35,901 bases of DNA from Deltaproteobacteria bacterium (GCA_016208235.1 JACQYN010000161.1:1-35901), one strand, 5' to 3'; counted from the first letter of the stretch, positions 19,009 to 30,130 are shown. A program made the numbers and translations. The notes: generated from the sequence alone by a model not told the origin.

Positions 19009-20985
19009 TCAGCGACCCATCAAGAGATATAGCCCGACCCCAGCCAGGACCAGGACCATGAAGAGCATGTTGAGTTGCACGAACGCGGTCTGGATGAAAG
19101 ACAGCAGGCGGCCGCTGCCGATAGTGGAGAAGGCCACCGCGTCCACGCCGCCGTCCACCACCCGCCGGTCGTTATAAGTGAAGATCCGGGAAAAGGTGCC
19201 GTAGATGAAAGTGTTGAGGAACCAGCGCCAGAAATGGTCCATATACCATTTCTGGATGAAAAAGTTCTCCAGGGCCGGGAACTTCTTGATGAAGCCCTGC
19301 CACTTGGCCTTGGGAGAGCCCCAGTCGAGCCAGGCCACGCCGATGCCCCCCAGGGCGCAACCCACCGCGGAGAAGAGGAGCATATAGTTCATGTCGTGGG
19401 GATGGGATTCGCCCAGGAGGAACTTCTCCAGGGGGGTCTGCAAGAATCCCAGGACCAGGGTGAAACCGGCCAGCACTATCAGAGGGAAGGACATGACCCA
19501 GGGGACGCCGTGGTGTTCGTCATGCCCGCCGGGGGCATCATCATCATGGGCCCCATGCCCGTGCCCGCCCGGTTCCCGCACGTAATACTCCTGCCACACC
19601 GGATCATCGTCTTTGCGGGGAAAGAGGAGGACGAAGATCACCCGGAAGGTGTAGTACGCGGTGAGGAAAGCCCCGAAGAGGGCCAGGCCGACCCACATCT
19701 TGTTGGGCAGGTGCCACAACTGGGCCAGGATGGCTTCCTTGCTGAAGAAGCCGGAGAAGGGGAAGATTCCCGACAGGGCCAGGGCGCCGATGGTGACTGT
19801 GATCATGGGGATGGCCAGTTTGCGGCCCCCGTCTTTGCTCATGACGAAAAAGTCATTGGTCCCGAAGTGGTGGATAAAGACGCCGGCGCAGAGAAAGAGC
19901 AGCGCCTTAAAGGCCGCATGGGTGGTGAGATGATAGTAACCGGCGAACAGGGTGCTGCCGCCCAGGGCCGCGGCCGACAGGCCCATGGCCATGAACCCCA
20001 ATTGGCTCACCGTGGAGTAGGCCCAAACCTGCTTTATGTCCTTAGCCACCATGCCGATGGTGGAGGAGAGCAGCAGGGTGATGGTGGAGATGACCAGGAC
20101 CACCGACATGGCGGTGACGGAGGCGGCAAAGAGGGGGAAGAGCCGGGTTATGAGATAGATACCGGCAGCCACCATGGTGGCGGAATGCAGCAGCGCGGAG
20201 ACCGGCGTGGGACCTTCCATGGCATCCGGCAGCCAGACATGGATGGGGAACTGCGCGCTTTTGCCGGACACACCGCAGAAGATGAGCAGGGCGCAGAGGG
20301 TGACCTGGGCTTCCGTCAACTTGTGGGTGAGAGCGGCGTTATTGATGTCAAAAATGCCGAGACCGAAGATATTGAGATCCTTCAAAAAGAAGGTGAGGAA
20401 GACCAGACCCATAAAGAAGCCGATGTCCCCGAAGCGGGTGACCACAAAGGCTTTCTTGCCGGCTTCGGAAGCGGAGAACTTCTCATACCAGAAGCCGATT
20501 AAGAGATAAGACGCCAGACCCACCAATTCCCAAGAGATGAACAATTGAAGCATGCCGCTGGCCGAGACCAAGCTCAACATGGACATGCCGAAGAGAGACA
20601 AGTCGGCAAAAAAGCGGGCAAACCCCGGGTCCCCCTCCATGTAGCCGATGGAGTAAATCTGGATCAGCCAACTGATGGTGGCGACGATGGCCAACATCAA
20701 CAGGCTCACCGGATCGAGAAGAAAGCCGAAGGGGACGATGACCGCGTCCGACACCAGCCAGTTGACCTGGGTGACGATGGGCTTGGCCATGGTGACCGCG
20801 TCCTTTAGCCTAAAGAACAACGACCAGGCCAGAATCAGGGGAATGGTGGAGCAGGTCAAGGAAATGGCCAGGGAGAGTTTGTGTCTTCTCCAGGTAAAGA
20901 TCATGATTACCGCGAAGGACAGGAGCGGTAAGGCAACAATGAGCAAACAGGACAGGAAATTGGGATCACACGCGCCCATGATCAA
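19009..20985 (-). CDS. nuoL: NADH-quinone oxidoreductase subunit L
   Basis: 658 aa; YSIGYMEGDPGFARFFADLSLF, WELVGLASYLLIGFWY, FPIHVWLPDAMEGPTPVSALLHSATMVAAG. Confidence 0.97.
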   Translation of the reverse strand: MIMGACDPNFLSCLLIVALPLLSFAVIMIFTWRRHKLSLAISLTCSTIPLILAWSLFFRLKDAVTMAKPIVTQVNWLVSDAVIVPFGFLLDPVSLLMLAIVATISWLIQIYSIGYMEGDPGFARFFADLSLFGMSMLSLVSASGMLQLFISWELVGLASYLLIGFWYEKFSASEAGKKAFVVTRFGDIGFFMGLVFLTFFLKDLNIFGLGIFDINNAALTHKLTEAQVTLCALLIFCGVSGKSAQFPIHVWLPDAMEGPTPVSALLHSATMVAAGIYLITRLFPLFAASVTAMSVVLVISTITLLLSSTIGMVAKDIKQVWAYSTVSQLGFMAMGLSAAALGGSTLFAGYYHLTTHAAFKALLFLCAGVFIHHFGTNDFFVMSKDGGRKLAIPMITVTIGALALSGIFPFSGFFSKEAILAQLWHLPNKMWVGLALFGAFLTAYYTFRVIFVLLFPRKDDDPVWQEYYVREPGGHGHGAHDDDAPGGHDEHHGVPWVMSFPLIVLAGFTLVLGFLQTPLEKFLLGESHPHDMNYMLLFSAVGCALGGIGVAWLDWGSPKAKWQGFIKKFPALENFFIQKWYMDHFWRWFLNTFIYGTFSRIFTYNDRRVVDGGVDAVAFSTIGSGRLLSFIQTAFVQLNMLFMVLVLAGVGLYLLMGR

Positions 20986-21302
20986 CCCCTAAGCTCAGTG
21001 GCGTGTTCGATGTTGATGGACTTGAGCTTCCGGTACACGGCCACGATGATGCTCAAGGCGATGGCGGCCTCAGCGGCGGCCACGGCCATAATGAATAAGG
21101 CAATGACCTGGCCCACCGCGGGGTGGGGAGCCAGGAAGCGGTTAAAGGCCATAAAATTGATGCTTGCGGCGTTGAGGATGAGCTCCACGGAGATCAAGAT
21201 GGCGATCAGGGAGCGTCGGGCCAATACCCCATACAGGCCGATGGCAAAAAGGAGCAGGGCCAGGTAGAGGTAGGTTTCCAGTTGATTGAAGACCAGCATC
21301 AT
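20982..21302 (-). CDS. nuoK: NADH-quinone oxidoreductase subunit K
   Basis: 106 aa; GLYGVLARRSLIAILISVELILNAASINFMAF, AAAEAAIALSIIVAVYR; overlaps nuoL start. Confidence 0.96.
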   Translation of the reverse strand: MMLVFNQLETYLYLALLLFAIGLYGVLARRSLIAILISVELILNAASINFMAFNRFLAPHPAVGQVIALFIMAVAAAEAAIALSIIVAVYRKLKSINIEHATELRG

Positions 21303-21314
21303 GGACCTCGAAAA

Positions 21315-21845
21315 TTAAGAGCTGCCGCGGCCGCCCCGGGCAATGACGATGGCGCCCAGCATAGCCACCAATAAGAGTAAGGAGACTACTTCAAAGATCA
21401 GGGAGTAATTGGTGAGCAGGTAATGGCCTATGGTGGTGACGGACCAATCCGTGCTCCGCTCGGCCGCGGGGACCCATTTGGTCTTCTTGGTTAAGAGGAG
21501 CAAAAAGATGAAGACCAGGCCCGAGCCGGCCATGGCGCCCAGGATTTTCGTGAACTTCCGGGGGGGCCGGGGCAGGTAGAGAGGCTCGGAGAGCATAATA
21601 GCAAAGCAAATGGCGATGCAGATGGCTCCCACGTAGATGAGGATTTCCATCAGCGCCACAAAGGGGCTGTTGAGGTAGAGGAACAGCCCGGCCACGCCGA
21701 TCAGGGACATGGCCAGTCCCAGGACGTTGTGGAAGATGTTGCGCGCGGCCACGGCGATGAGGGCGCCCACCAGAGTCACCGCCACCACCACGAAAAAGGC
21801 GATGGTGGCAATTCCCTGAGGGGAAAGAAAACCGGGGAAGTTCAT
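21315..21845 (-). CDS. nuoJ: NADH-quinone oxidoreductase subunit J
   Basis: 176 aa; NIFHNVLGLAMSLIGVAGLFLYLNSPFVALMEILIYVGAICIAICFAIML. Confidence 0.95.
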   Translation of the reverse strand: MNFPGFLSPQGIATIAFFVVVAVTLVGALIAVAARNIFHNVLGLAMSLIGVAGLFLYLNSPFVALMEILIYVGAICIAICFAIMLSEPLYLPRPPRKFTKILGAMAGSGLVFIFLLLLTKKTKWVPAAERSTDWSVTTIGHYLLTNYSLIFEVVSLLLLVAMLGAIVIARGGRGSS

Positions 21846-22438
21846 TCTTTCACCTCCTCAGCGGGCGCAGGCTTTTTCGCGGCCGCGGCCTTGGCTTTGG
21901 CTTCTTTTTCCCTGGCCTCTTTGGCCGCGGCTTCGGCAGCAGCCGCAGCCGCGATCTCCTCTGCCGTGGGAACCGGAGTAATGGGCACCCCGGCGGCCTT
22001 CTGCCTCTGTTGCAAGAGAATCAGGTGGTCAATGACCGCATCTTCCCGGCGATAGCCCGCCAGGCGGTATTCCGCGGAGTATTCCAGGGCCGTGGTGGGG
22101 CAGACCTCGATGCACAGGCCGCAGAGGCTGCAGTAATAGTGCTCGTGGACGTACTTGACGCCTCTTTTTTGTTTTTCGCCCGGGAACTTGGCCCCTTCCA
22201 CGGCGATGAGCTGGGAGGGGCAGATGCGGGAGCACATCTCACAGGCGATGCACCGATGGGTCTGGGTCTCGGGATCGAGGATGAGCTGGGGATAGCCCCG
22301 GTAAGCCGGGCTCATCTGGATCTTTTCCCGAGGATATTGGACGGTGACGATGGGTTTGGTGAAATAGCGGATGGTGACCGCCATGCCCGCCAGGAGGCTC
22401 CAGAAACCCACCAGAATCTCTTTAACGTAGGTCATCAT
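21842..22438 (-). CDS. nuoI: NADH-quinone oxidoreductase subunit I with Ala/Lys/Glu-rich C-terminal tail
   Basis: CIACEMCSRICPSQLIAVEG and CSLCGLCIEVCPTTALEYS, two 4Fe-4S motifs. Confidence 0.95.
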   Translation of the reverse strand: MMTYVKEILVGFWSLLAGMAVTIRYFTKPIVTVQYPREKIQMSPAYRGYPQLILDPETQTHRCIACEMCSRICPSQLIAVEGAKFPGEKQKRGVKYVHEHYYCSLCGLCIEVCPTTALEYSAEYRLAGYRREDAVIDHLILLQQRQKAAGVPITPVPTAEEIAAAAAAEAAAKEAREKEAKAKAAAAKKPAPAEEVKE

Positions 22439-22470
22439 TGCTGTTCAACCTTCATTTAAGGCACGGTTCC

Positions 22471-23442
22471 TCAAAAGATTTTCAATGCCAGGGCGGTAAG
22501 CAGCAGATTGACAAAGGACAAGGGAATCAAAATCTTCCAGGCAAAGGTGACCAACTGGTCGAAACGCACCCGGGGGAAGGTCCAACGGAACCACATGATC
22601 AGGAAGATGAGGGCGTAAACCTTGATCAGGAACCAGACCACCCCGGGGAGGATGGGTCCCCGCCAGCCGCCCAAGAAGAGGACAGCAGCCACCGCGGAGA
22701 CAATGAACATGTTGGTGTATTCGGCGAGAAAGAAAAGGGCGAAGCGCATGCCGCTATACTCGGTATGAAAACCGGCGACCAACTCGGATTCAGCTTCAGG
22801 CAGATCAAAGGGCGTCCGATTGGTCTCCGCGGTGGCACAAATAATATAAAGAATAAACGCCAGGGGCTGCACCAGGATAAACCAGTAACGGCCCTGGGCG
22901 GTGACGATGTCCGTGAGCTTGAAAGAGCCCACCATGAGGATGATGCTCATCACCGTGACCAGCAGCGGGATCTCATAGGCGATGTTCTGGGCCACGGAGC
23001 GGATGGCCCCGAAGACCGAGTACTTGTTGTTGGAGGCCCAACCGGCCATGAGAATAGCCAGGACGGTGAGGGTGGAGAAGGCCAGGATAAGAACGATCCC
23101 CACGTTCATATCCTTGATGATCATGGTCTGGGAGAAGGGGATCACCAGGAAGGTAAGGAGCACCGGCAGAAAAACCACGATGGGGGCCAGGTAATAGATG
23201 GGCCGGTCCACCTCTTCCGGGGTGATCAGCTCCTTGCCCATGAGCTTTACGGCGTCGGCGATGGTCTGGATGGCGCCGTGCCAGCCCACTTCCATGGGGC
23301 CGGGGCGGAGCTGCATATGGGCGGAGACTTTGCGCTCCATCCAGATGAGGAACAAGGCGTTCACCGAGACCAGGGCGATGACCGCGATGAGGCCCACGAT
23401 CATCCTTACCCCTTCTATTCCCAAATGCGTTAGCAAATCCAT
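22471..23442 (-). CDS. nuoH: NADH-quinone oxidoreductase subunit H
   Basis: 323 aa; [58 protein letters not shown]. Confidence 0.97.
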   Translation of the reverse strand: MDLLTHLGIEGVRMIVGLIAVIALVSVNALFLIWMERKVSAHMQLRPGPMEVGWHGAIQTIADAVKLMGKELITPEEVDRPIYYLAPIVVFLPVLLTFLVIPFSQTMIIKDMNVGIVLILAFSTLTVLAILMAGWASNNKYSVFGAIRSVAQNIAYEIPLLVTVMSIILMVGSFKLTDIVTAQGRYWFILVQPLAFILYIICATAETNRTPFDLPEAESELVAGFHTEYSGMRFALFFLAEYTNMFIVSAVAAVLFLGGWRGPILPGVVWFLIKVYALIFLIMWFRWTFPRVRFDQLVTFAWKILIPLSFVNLLLTALALKIF

Positions 23443-23462
23443 AAGTCGCTCGCAGAAGGTTC

Positions 23463-24575
23463 TTACCGGTCGATTTCCGGGATGACCACGTCAATGGAAC
23501 CGAGGATGGCCACCACGTCGGCCACAAGGTTGTCCTTAAAGCTCTCCACCATGAGGCTTAAGTTGGAAAAGGACGGGACCCGCAGTTTGATCCGGTAGGG
23601 TTTGATATCCCCGTTACTGACGATGTAGGTGCCGAATTCGCCCCGGGCGGTCTCCACGGCCTGGTAGACTTCTCCAGCCGCGGGTTTCAGGCGCTTGGGC
23701 ACCTTCTCCGCCATGATGGGGCCGTTGGGGAGCTTGTTCAGGGCCTGTTCAATGATGCGGCAGCTCTGCTCCATCTCCCGGAGGCGGACGATATAACGGT
23801 CGTAGATGTCGCCGTTGTCGCCGATGGGAATCTCAAAGTCGAACAAGGGATAGGCGGAGTAAGGCTCGCTTTTACGGATGTCATAGGGGATGCCGCTCCC
23901 CCGGAGGCTGGGGCCGGTGATCCCGTAAAGCTGGCACTGCTCCTTGGTGAAGACGCCCACCCCTTTGGCCCGGTGGATAAAAATGACGTTTTTGGTCACC
24001 AGGTTGTGGTAATCCACCCAACGGCTGCGCAGCCGCTTGATGAAGGTCCGGACCCCGGAGATGAAATCATCGTCGATATCCTTGGGCACCCCGCCGAAGC
24101 GGAAAAAGCAATAGGTGAGGCGGGAGCCGGTGATGCGGTCCAGGAGGTCCAGGATGTGCTCCCGGTCGTCGAAGCAGTAAAGGAAGGGGGTGAAGGCCCC
24201 CAGGTCCATGAGATAGGCGCCGAACCAGAGCAGGTGGGAGGTGATGCGGTTGAGTTCGTTGGTGATCACCCGGATGAACTCGGCCCGTTCCGGCACGGTG
24301 ACGCCGATGAGCTTTTCCACGGCCATGCAGTAACCGTGGTTGAAGGCCAGGGCGTGGAGGTAGTCCACCCGGCCCATGTTGGGCAAGAATTGGTGATAGT
24401 TGCGGTTTTCGGCCATGTGCTCGTGGGCCCGGTGGCCGTAGCCGATGACCGGTTCCGCAGAGGCGATGTATTCCCCGTCCATCTCCAATAGGACCCGCAA
24501 GACCCCGTGGGTGCTGGGATGCTGGGGGCCCAGGTTGAGGACAAAGGTCTTTTCTTCGATTCCTGAGGTGATCAT
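23463..24575 (-). CDS. nuoD: NADH-quinone oxidoreductase subunit D
   Basis: 370 aa; [53 protein letters not shown]-terminal [17 protein letters not shown]. Confidence 0.97.
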   Translation of the reverse strand: MITSGIEEKTFVLNLGPQHPSTHGVLRVLLEMDGEYIASAEPVIGYGHRAHEHMAENRNYHQFLPNMGRVDYLHALAFNHGYCMAVEKLIGVTVPERAEFIRVITNELNRITSHLLWFGAYLMDLGAFTPFLYCFDDREHILDLLDRITGSRLTYCFFRFGGVPKDIDDDFISGVRTFIKRLRSRWVDYHNLVTKNVIFIHRAKGVGVFTKEQCQLYGITGPSLRGSGIPYDIRKSEPYSAYPLFDFEIPIGDNGDIYDRYIVRLREMEQSCRIIEQALNKLPNGPIMAEKVPKRLKPAAGEVYQAVETARGEFGTYIVSNGDIKPYRIKLRVPSFSNLSLMVESFKDNLVADVVAILGSIDVVIPEIDR

Positions 24576-25036
24576 TTTGGCGCTTCCGCTTTGGTTTCCC
24601 CCTCCGCGGCAAATTCTTTCCGCAGGGGGTGGATCTCGGCATCCTCGGGGAGCAGCAGGCGCTTCAGGTTGGGATGGCCGGCAAACTTGATGCCGAACAG
24701 GTCGTATACCTCCCTTTCGTACCAGTCAGCCGCGGGGAATACGTGGCTGATGGTGGGGGCTTCGGCCCCCTCAGGCAGGGTGGCGCGGACCGCAGTGCGG
24801 CAGAGTTCGTAGAAGTTGGCAAAGTGATAGACCAGGGTGAAGGCCTCCCGGGAGGTGTGCACCGCGGTGAAGGACTCCAGGAAGCAGCCCTCTTTTAGCA
24901 TGGCCTGGGCCACCGCGGGCATCTGCTCGGGCTTGGCCGTGACTTCCAGATGATAGCCCGTCTTGGCGTATTCCCCGGGTGCGACCTTTTCCAGGTTCAG
25001 GGGCGACAGGGCCTTGGGGATACTATCGGTTAGCAT
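24572..25036 (-). CDS. nuoC: NADH-quinone oxidoreductase subunit C
   Basis: 154 aa; [30 protein letters not shown]; 4-nt overlap with nuoD. Confidence 0.95.
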   Translation of the reverse strand: MLTDSIPKALSPLNLEKVAPGEYAKTGYHLEVTAKPEQMPAVAQAMLKEGCFLESFTAVHTSREAFTLVYHFANFYELCRTAVRATLPEGAEAPTISHVFPAADWYEREVYDLFGIKFAGHPNLKRLLLPEDAEIHPLRKEFAAEGETKAEAPK

Positions 25037-25592
25037 CGCGGAACTTCCTCAACCGGCCCCGTTTGGTGATCTTTTCTTCCAGGAGCAGGATGCCTTCGAT
25101 CAGGCCCTCGGGCCGGGGCGGGCAGCCGGGCACGTAAACGTCCACGGGGATGATCAGGTCAGCTCCGGGCACAATGGCGTACTGATTCTCATAATAAAAA
25201 GGACCGCCGGAGATGGCGCAGTTGCCCATGGCGATCACCCATTTGGGCGCGGGCATCTGGTCCCAGAGGCGGACAATGGCCGGGGCCATTTTCTTGGAGA
25301 TGGTGCCGGCCACAATCATCAAGTCCGATTGCCGGGGCGATGGCCGAAAGACCCCGGCTCCGAACCGGTCCAGATCGAACCGGGCCGCGCCCGCAGCCAT
25401 CATTTCGATGGCGCAGCAGGCCAAGCCGAAGGTCAGGGGCCACAAGGAGTTGGCCCGGGCCAGATTCAGGGCCTCTTCCAGGAGGCCCAGATGGATTAAG
25501 GGTGCACCTGTTTTCGTTTCCAACTGAAAACCCCCCTGCACCAGGCATCGGCTACTTGGATCCAGGCGCTGCCGATGGCCGGCATGCCGCAT
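25023..25592 (-). CDS. nuoB: NADH-quinone oxidoreductase subunit B (probable TTG start near 25523)
   Basis: [75 protein letters not shown]. Confidence 0.95.
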   Translation of the reverse strand: MRHAGHRQRLDPSSRCLVQGGFQLETKTGAPLIHLGLLEEALNLARANSLWPLTFGLACCAIEMMAAGAARFDLDRFGAGVFRPSPRQSDLMIVAGTISKKMAPAIVRLWDQMPAPKWVIAMGNCAISGGPFYYENQYAIVPGADLIIPVDVYVPGCPPRPEGLIEGILLLEEKITKRGRLRKFRDANR

Positions 25593-25735
25593 TCATAGAT
25601 CGAATCCCGGGCTGGACCGAAACTCCGGGGCGCGATCAGGAAGGCGATAATGAGGGGGCCCATAGCGAACAGGGCCGCGGCCAGCAGGTAAACCAGAACG
25701 AAGGAAAAGTCGCTCAAGGCCTCAGGGATTTCCAA
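25496..25735 (-). CDS. nuoA: NADH-quinone oxidoreductase subunit A, apparently C-terminally truncated (79 aa, TTG start)
   Basis: [46 protein letters not shown] matches the NuoA N-terminal half; later TM helices absent. Confidence 0.8.
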   Translation of the reverse strand: MEIPEALSDFSFVLVYLLAAALFAMGPLIIAFLIAPRSFGPARDSIYECGMPAIGSAWIQVADAWCRGVFSWKRKQVHP

Positions 25736-25872
25736 TGCCCCTAATCTCCTTGTGCTTTTTTTAACAACCTTGGCTTTTATACCCCGCTGGCAAAAATTTA
25801 GTCAAGGGTTTTTTTCTGCACACCTGGAAAAATCTCCTTGCCCCTGGACCAAGGGCGGAGTAAGAAGGGATT

Positions 25873-26588
25873 ATGGCAATGTGGGAAGAGCTGAATATGG
25901 CGGAATTTGAGGGCCTGCAAGGGCGGATCAAGACGGTTATCCTGCCCGTGGGCTCCCTGGAGGAGCACGGGCCTCATCTGCCCCTGGGCACCGACCTCTT
26001 CCACGCCCTGGAGTTGGCCCGGCGCGGGCCGTGCTGGTGGCCCCGCCGCTGTTTTATGGGGTATGCCGCTCCACCCGGGAGCATCCGGGCACGGTGAGCC
26101 TCTCCGGGGACACCCTCCGGGCGTTGGTTAAGGACCTGGGCCGGGAGTTTTACCGCCAGGGTTTTTGTAATCTGGCCATCATCAGCGGCCACGCCGGGGG
26201 CACCCATATGGCCGCGCTCCTGGAGGCGGGGGAGACCTTGCTGGAGGAACTGCCGGAGCTTAGGGTGGCGGTGGTCAACATCCTGGACCTGCTCCGGGAG
26301 GTTCTTGCACAGAACCCCCAGTTGGTGCAAACCCAAGGGGACGCCCACGCCGGCGAGGTGGAGACCGCGCTCATGCTGGCCGCGTACCCCCATTTGGTTA
26401 AAGGCGCGGCCCCCGCGGAATGGCCCGCGTTCCCTAAATATATCCTGGTGCGGGACAAACGCCGCTTTTGGCCGGGAGGGGTCTGGGGCGATCCTTCAAA
26501 GGCTACCGCGGCCCAGGGGGAAGAGATATTGCGGCTGGAGGCGCAGCGTTTGGGCCGGGTGATTGCCGCCCTGGAAGAGGAAGAATAA
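25873..26588 (+). pseudogene. Creatininase-family amidohydrolase with an internal frameshift near 26015-26031
   Basis: Frame 1: VGSLEEHGPHLPLGTDLFHALELARR; continues in another frame: AVLVAPPLFYGVC...ISGHAGGTHMAALLEA...DAHAGEVETALML. Confidence 0.8.
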
Positions 26589-26675
26589 CCTGAATACTTT
26601 TTCTTGACTTTTAATTGTAGATACTTTAGGTTGCTGGATGGATAAAGAAAATAGTTCAGGGAAGAAAGAGTATAA

Positions 26676-26927
26676 ATGATTGCAGAAGCCATTGAACGTT
26701 TAGCCGACCGAGTATTGGCCTACGACGAACCGGAACTCACCGCCCTCCTGAATCATTTTAAATCCCGCATGGAGCAATTGGAGATCTCACCCGCGTGGGA
26801 ACGCGCGGTGATCGCCTACTTCCTGATTAACGGGGTCCGGGTCAAAAACTCTCTGAAAAAAGGGAATAAGCACAAACCGGAGCGCCAATCGGATGGCCGC
26901 CCCGCCCTGCGTCTGGTAAAGGCTTAA
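26676..26927 (+). CDS. Small hypothetical protein
   Basis: 83-aa ORF with helical, charged composition; purine-rich sequence upstream of the ATG. Confidence 0.55.
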   Translation: MIAEAIERLADRVLAYDEPELTALLNHFKSRMEQLEISPAWERAVIAYFLINGVRVKNSLKKGNKHKPERQSDGRPALRLVKA

Positions 26928-26963
26928 AACTCCTGAAAACCCGGCTTTTGCCTCAGCCTTGGC

Positions 26964-26992
26964 CCTTTAAAGAGAGGGTTAGGGTGAGGGGT
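26964..26992. repeat. CCCTCACCCTAACCCTCTC-family dispersed repeat (reverse orientation)
   Basis: tttaaagagagggttagggtgaggggt; related forward copy cccccctcaccctagccctcttcccc near 11605-11632. Confidence 0.55.
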
Positions 26993-27033
26993 ATTTATTC
27001 TCTTGACTTTCCGTATCCGCAATTAAAAAACTC

Positions 27034-27079
27034 ACCACAGAGACACAGAGACACAGAGAGCACAGAGGCTCACAGAGAA
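27034..27079. repeat. CACAGAG-type short tandem array, outer 5' arm
   Basis: accacagagacacagagacacagagagcacagaggctcacagaga. Confidence 0.85.
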
Positions 27080-27082
27080 AAT

Positions 27083-27208
27083 CAGTGGCCAGTGGTCAGT
27101 AGTTATAGCGATTGCCAAAAATCTTTTCTTTATTCAATATCTCCCTATAAGCATCATCAACTGTCATTCTGAGAGAGCCTAAGCTTTTCACTGGCCACTG
27201 ACCACTGA
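27083..27208. repeat. Inner inverted pair CAGTGGCCAGTGGTCAGT / CACTGGCCACTGACCACTG
   Basis: 27083-27102 and 27189-27208 are reverse complements apart from minor differences. Confidence 0.8.
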
Positions 27209-27220
27209 AAAACTGATCAC

Positions 27221-27250
27221 TTTTCTGTGTCCTCTGTGTCTCCGTGGTGA
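27221..27250. repeat. CTCTGTG-type short tandem array, outer 3' arm
   Basis: ttttctgtgtcctctgtgtctccgtggtga. Confidence 0.85.
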
Positions 27251-27259
27251 ATCTTTCTT

Positions 27260-28636
<1,377 letters not shown>

Positions 28637-28693
28637 GTTAATTCCGAAAGCTGAATAAATGAGCAGTTTTTAGTAATAAAGGAGGATGAAAAA

Positions 28694-28716
28694 GGGGAAT
28701 GATTAGATCATTCCCC
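28694..28716. other. Perfect 10-bp hairpin between the two arrays
   Basis: GGGGAATGAT-tag-ATCATTCCCC. Confidence 0.7.
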
Positions 28717-28751
28717 CCTCAAACTTTCTATTAGCTTTATCGAAGGTCTTT

Positions 28752-28782
28752 ACCGAAAACCGAAAACTGAAAACCGGAAACC
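28752..28782. repeat. CCGAAAA-type array adjoining the S41 protease stop, partner of 28588..28620
   Basis: accgaaaaccgaaaactgaaaaccggaaacc. Confidence 0.85.
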
Positions 28783-28783
28783 C

Positions 28784-30130
28784 TCATTTAGGCTGCTGCG
28801 CCAACTTTTTTGGGGGCCAGTTGCGGAGCATCTCCACGGCCCGCTTCAGTTGGGGGTCCTGATCCAGTTCCGCGGCGGCGATGGGTTGGCTCCAGGGCTT
28901 ATCCGTCAGGCCTTCTTTGCGCATGTGCTTGCTCAGGGACTCCTCCCGGACTTTTTGCAAGCTTTTGCCCACGGGGATTTCCGGTTCCTGGACCACCTCA
29001 TCCGGGACAATGCCCTTGTCCTGGATGGTGGCGCCGCTGGGAGTGTGAAAGAGGGCCGTGGTCAGGCGCAGGGCGGACCCGTCTTCCAGGGGAATGATGG
29101 TTTGCACTGAACCCTTGCCGAAGCTCTTGGTGCCGATGACGATGGCCCGCTTCTGGTCCTTGAGCGCGCCGGCCACGATTTCCGAGGCCGAGGCGCTGCC
29201 CTCGTTGATGATGACCACCATGGGCGCGGGAACCTCTATCTTCTTGCCGGGGTGGGCGTAGAAGCGCATGTTCTGCTGGGGAGAGCGCCCTTCCGTATAG
29301 ACGATGAGCCCGGAACTGAGGAATTCGTCCGTTACCCGCACCGCCTGCTCCAGCAGGCCTCCCGGGTCATTGCGCAGGTCCAGGATCAGACCTTTGAAGG
29401 GAGTGAGGCGTTGCTGCATCTTCTTCAGGTAGGCCTGCAGGTCCTGGTCGGTCTGGTCCTGGAAATTGGCCAGGCGGATATAGCCAATGCCCCCGTCGAT
29501 GATACGGGCTTTGACGCTGCGGATGGGGATGATCTCCCGGACAATCGCAAAATCCTTGGGTTGTGCAAAACCTTCCCGGTTGATGGTGAGGGTCACCTTG
29601 GAGCCTTTGGGGCCCCGGATGGCCTTCACCGCTTCGGTGAGGCTCATGTTTTTGGTGGGCGCGCCGTTGATTTTGACGATCTGATCCCCGGCCTGGAGGC
29701 CCATGCGGTAGGCAGGGGTGCCTTCAATGGGGGAGACCACCGTCAGGATGCGGTCCTTCAGGGTAATTTCGATGCCGATGCCGCTGAATTTGCCCTTGGT
29801 TTCGATCTGCAACTCCCGGTATTCCTCCGGGTTCATAAAGGAGGAGTGGGAATCCAAAGTGCTCACCGCGCCCTGGATGGCCCCATAAATTAGATCCTTA
29901 GGGGTCTTGGGCTCCACATACTGTTCTTCCACCAGGGCCAGGGCCTGGGCCAGGACCCGGAGCTTGGCGTCTGCGACTGGGGCGACGGGTTGTGATAGCG
30001 CCGTCATTTGTACGGGGGCGCCCCGGAAGTCGGCGGCAGTGGGGACCGGCTGCCACAGGAACAGACCGCCGCAGAGGGCGAGAATCAGAAATAGGCCCGC
30101 AAAGCCGCCCGCTATTTTTCTGGGGGTCAT
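28784..30130 (-). CDS. S41 family C-terminal processing peptidase with PDZ domain (alternative start 30163)
   Basis: SGIGIEITLKDRILTVVSPIEGTPAYRMGLQAGDQIVKING; catalytic GSASASEIVAGAL and GTKSFGKGSVQTIIPL. Confidence 0.93.
   Translation of the reverse strand: MTPRKIAGGFAGLFLILALCGGLFLWQPVPTAADFRGAPVQMTALSQPVAPVADAKLRVLAQALALVEEQYVEPKTPKDLIYGAIQGAVSTLDSHSSFMNPEEYRELQIETKGKFSGIGIEITLKDRILTVVSPIEGTPAYRMGLQAGDQIVKINGAPTKNMSLTEAVKAIRGPKGSKVTLTINREGFAQPKDFAIVREIIPIRSVKARIIDGGIGYIRLANFQDQTDQDLQAYLKKMQQRLTPFKGLILDLRNDPGGLLEQAVRVTDEFLSSGLIVYTEGRSPQQNMRFYAHPGKKIEVPAPMVVIINEGSASASEIVAGALKDQKRAIVIGTKSFGKGSVQTIIPLEDGSALRLTTALFHTPSGATIQDKGIVPDEVVQEPEIPVGKSLQKVREESLSKHMRKEGLTDKPWSQPIAAAELDQDPQLKRAVEMLRNWPPKKLAQQPK

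Noticed and set aside
17238-20502. Long plus-strand ORFs (607 aa at 17238..19061, 475 aa at 19075..20502) opposite nuoM/nuoL
   Set aside because: Antisense to clearly conserved nuo genes; His/Gln/Glu/Gly-rich composition typical of the complementary frame of GC-rich membrane protein genes.
26948-27172. 74-aa ORF containing SPQRHRDTESTEAHRE
   Set aside because: A direct translation of the CACAGAG array; this type of peptide is a common spurious ORF.
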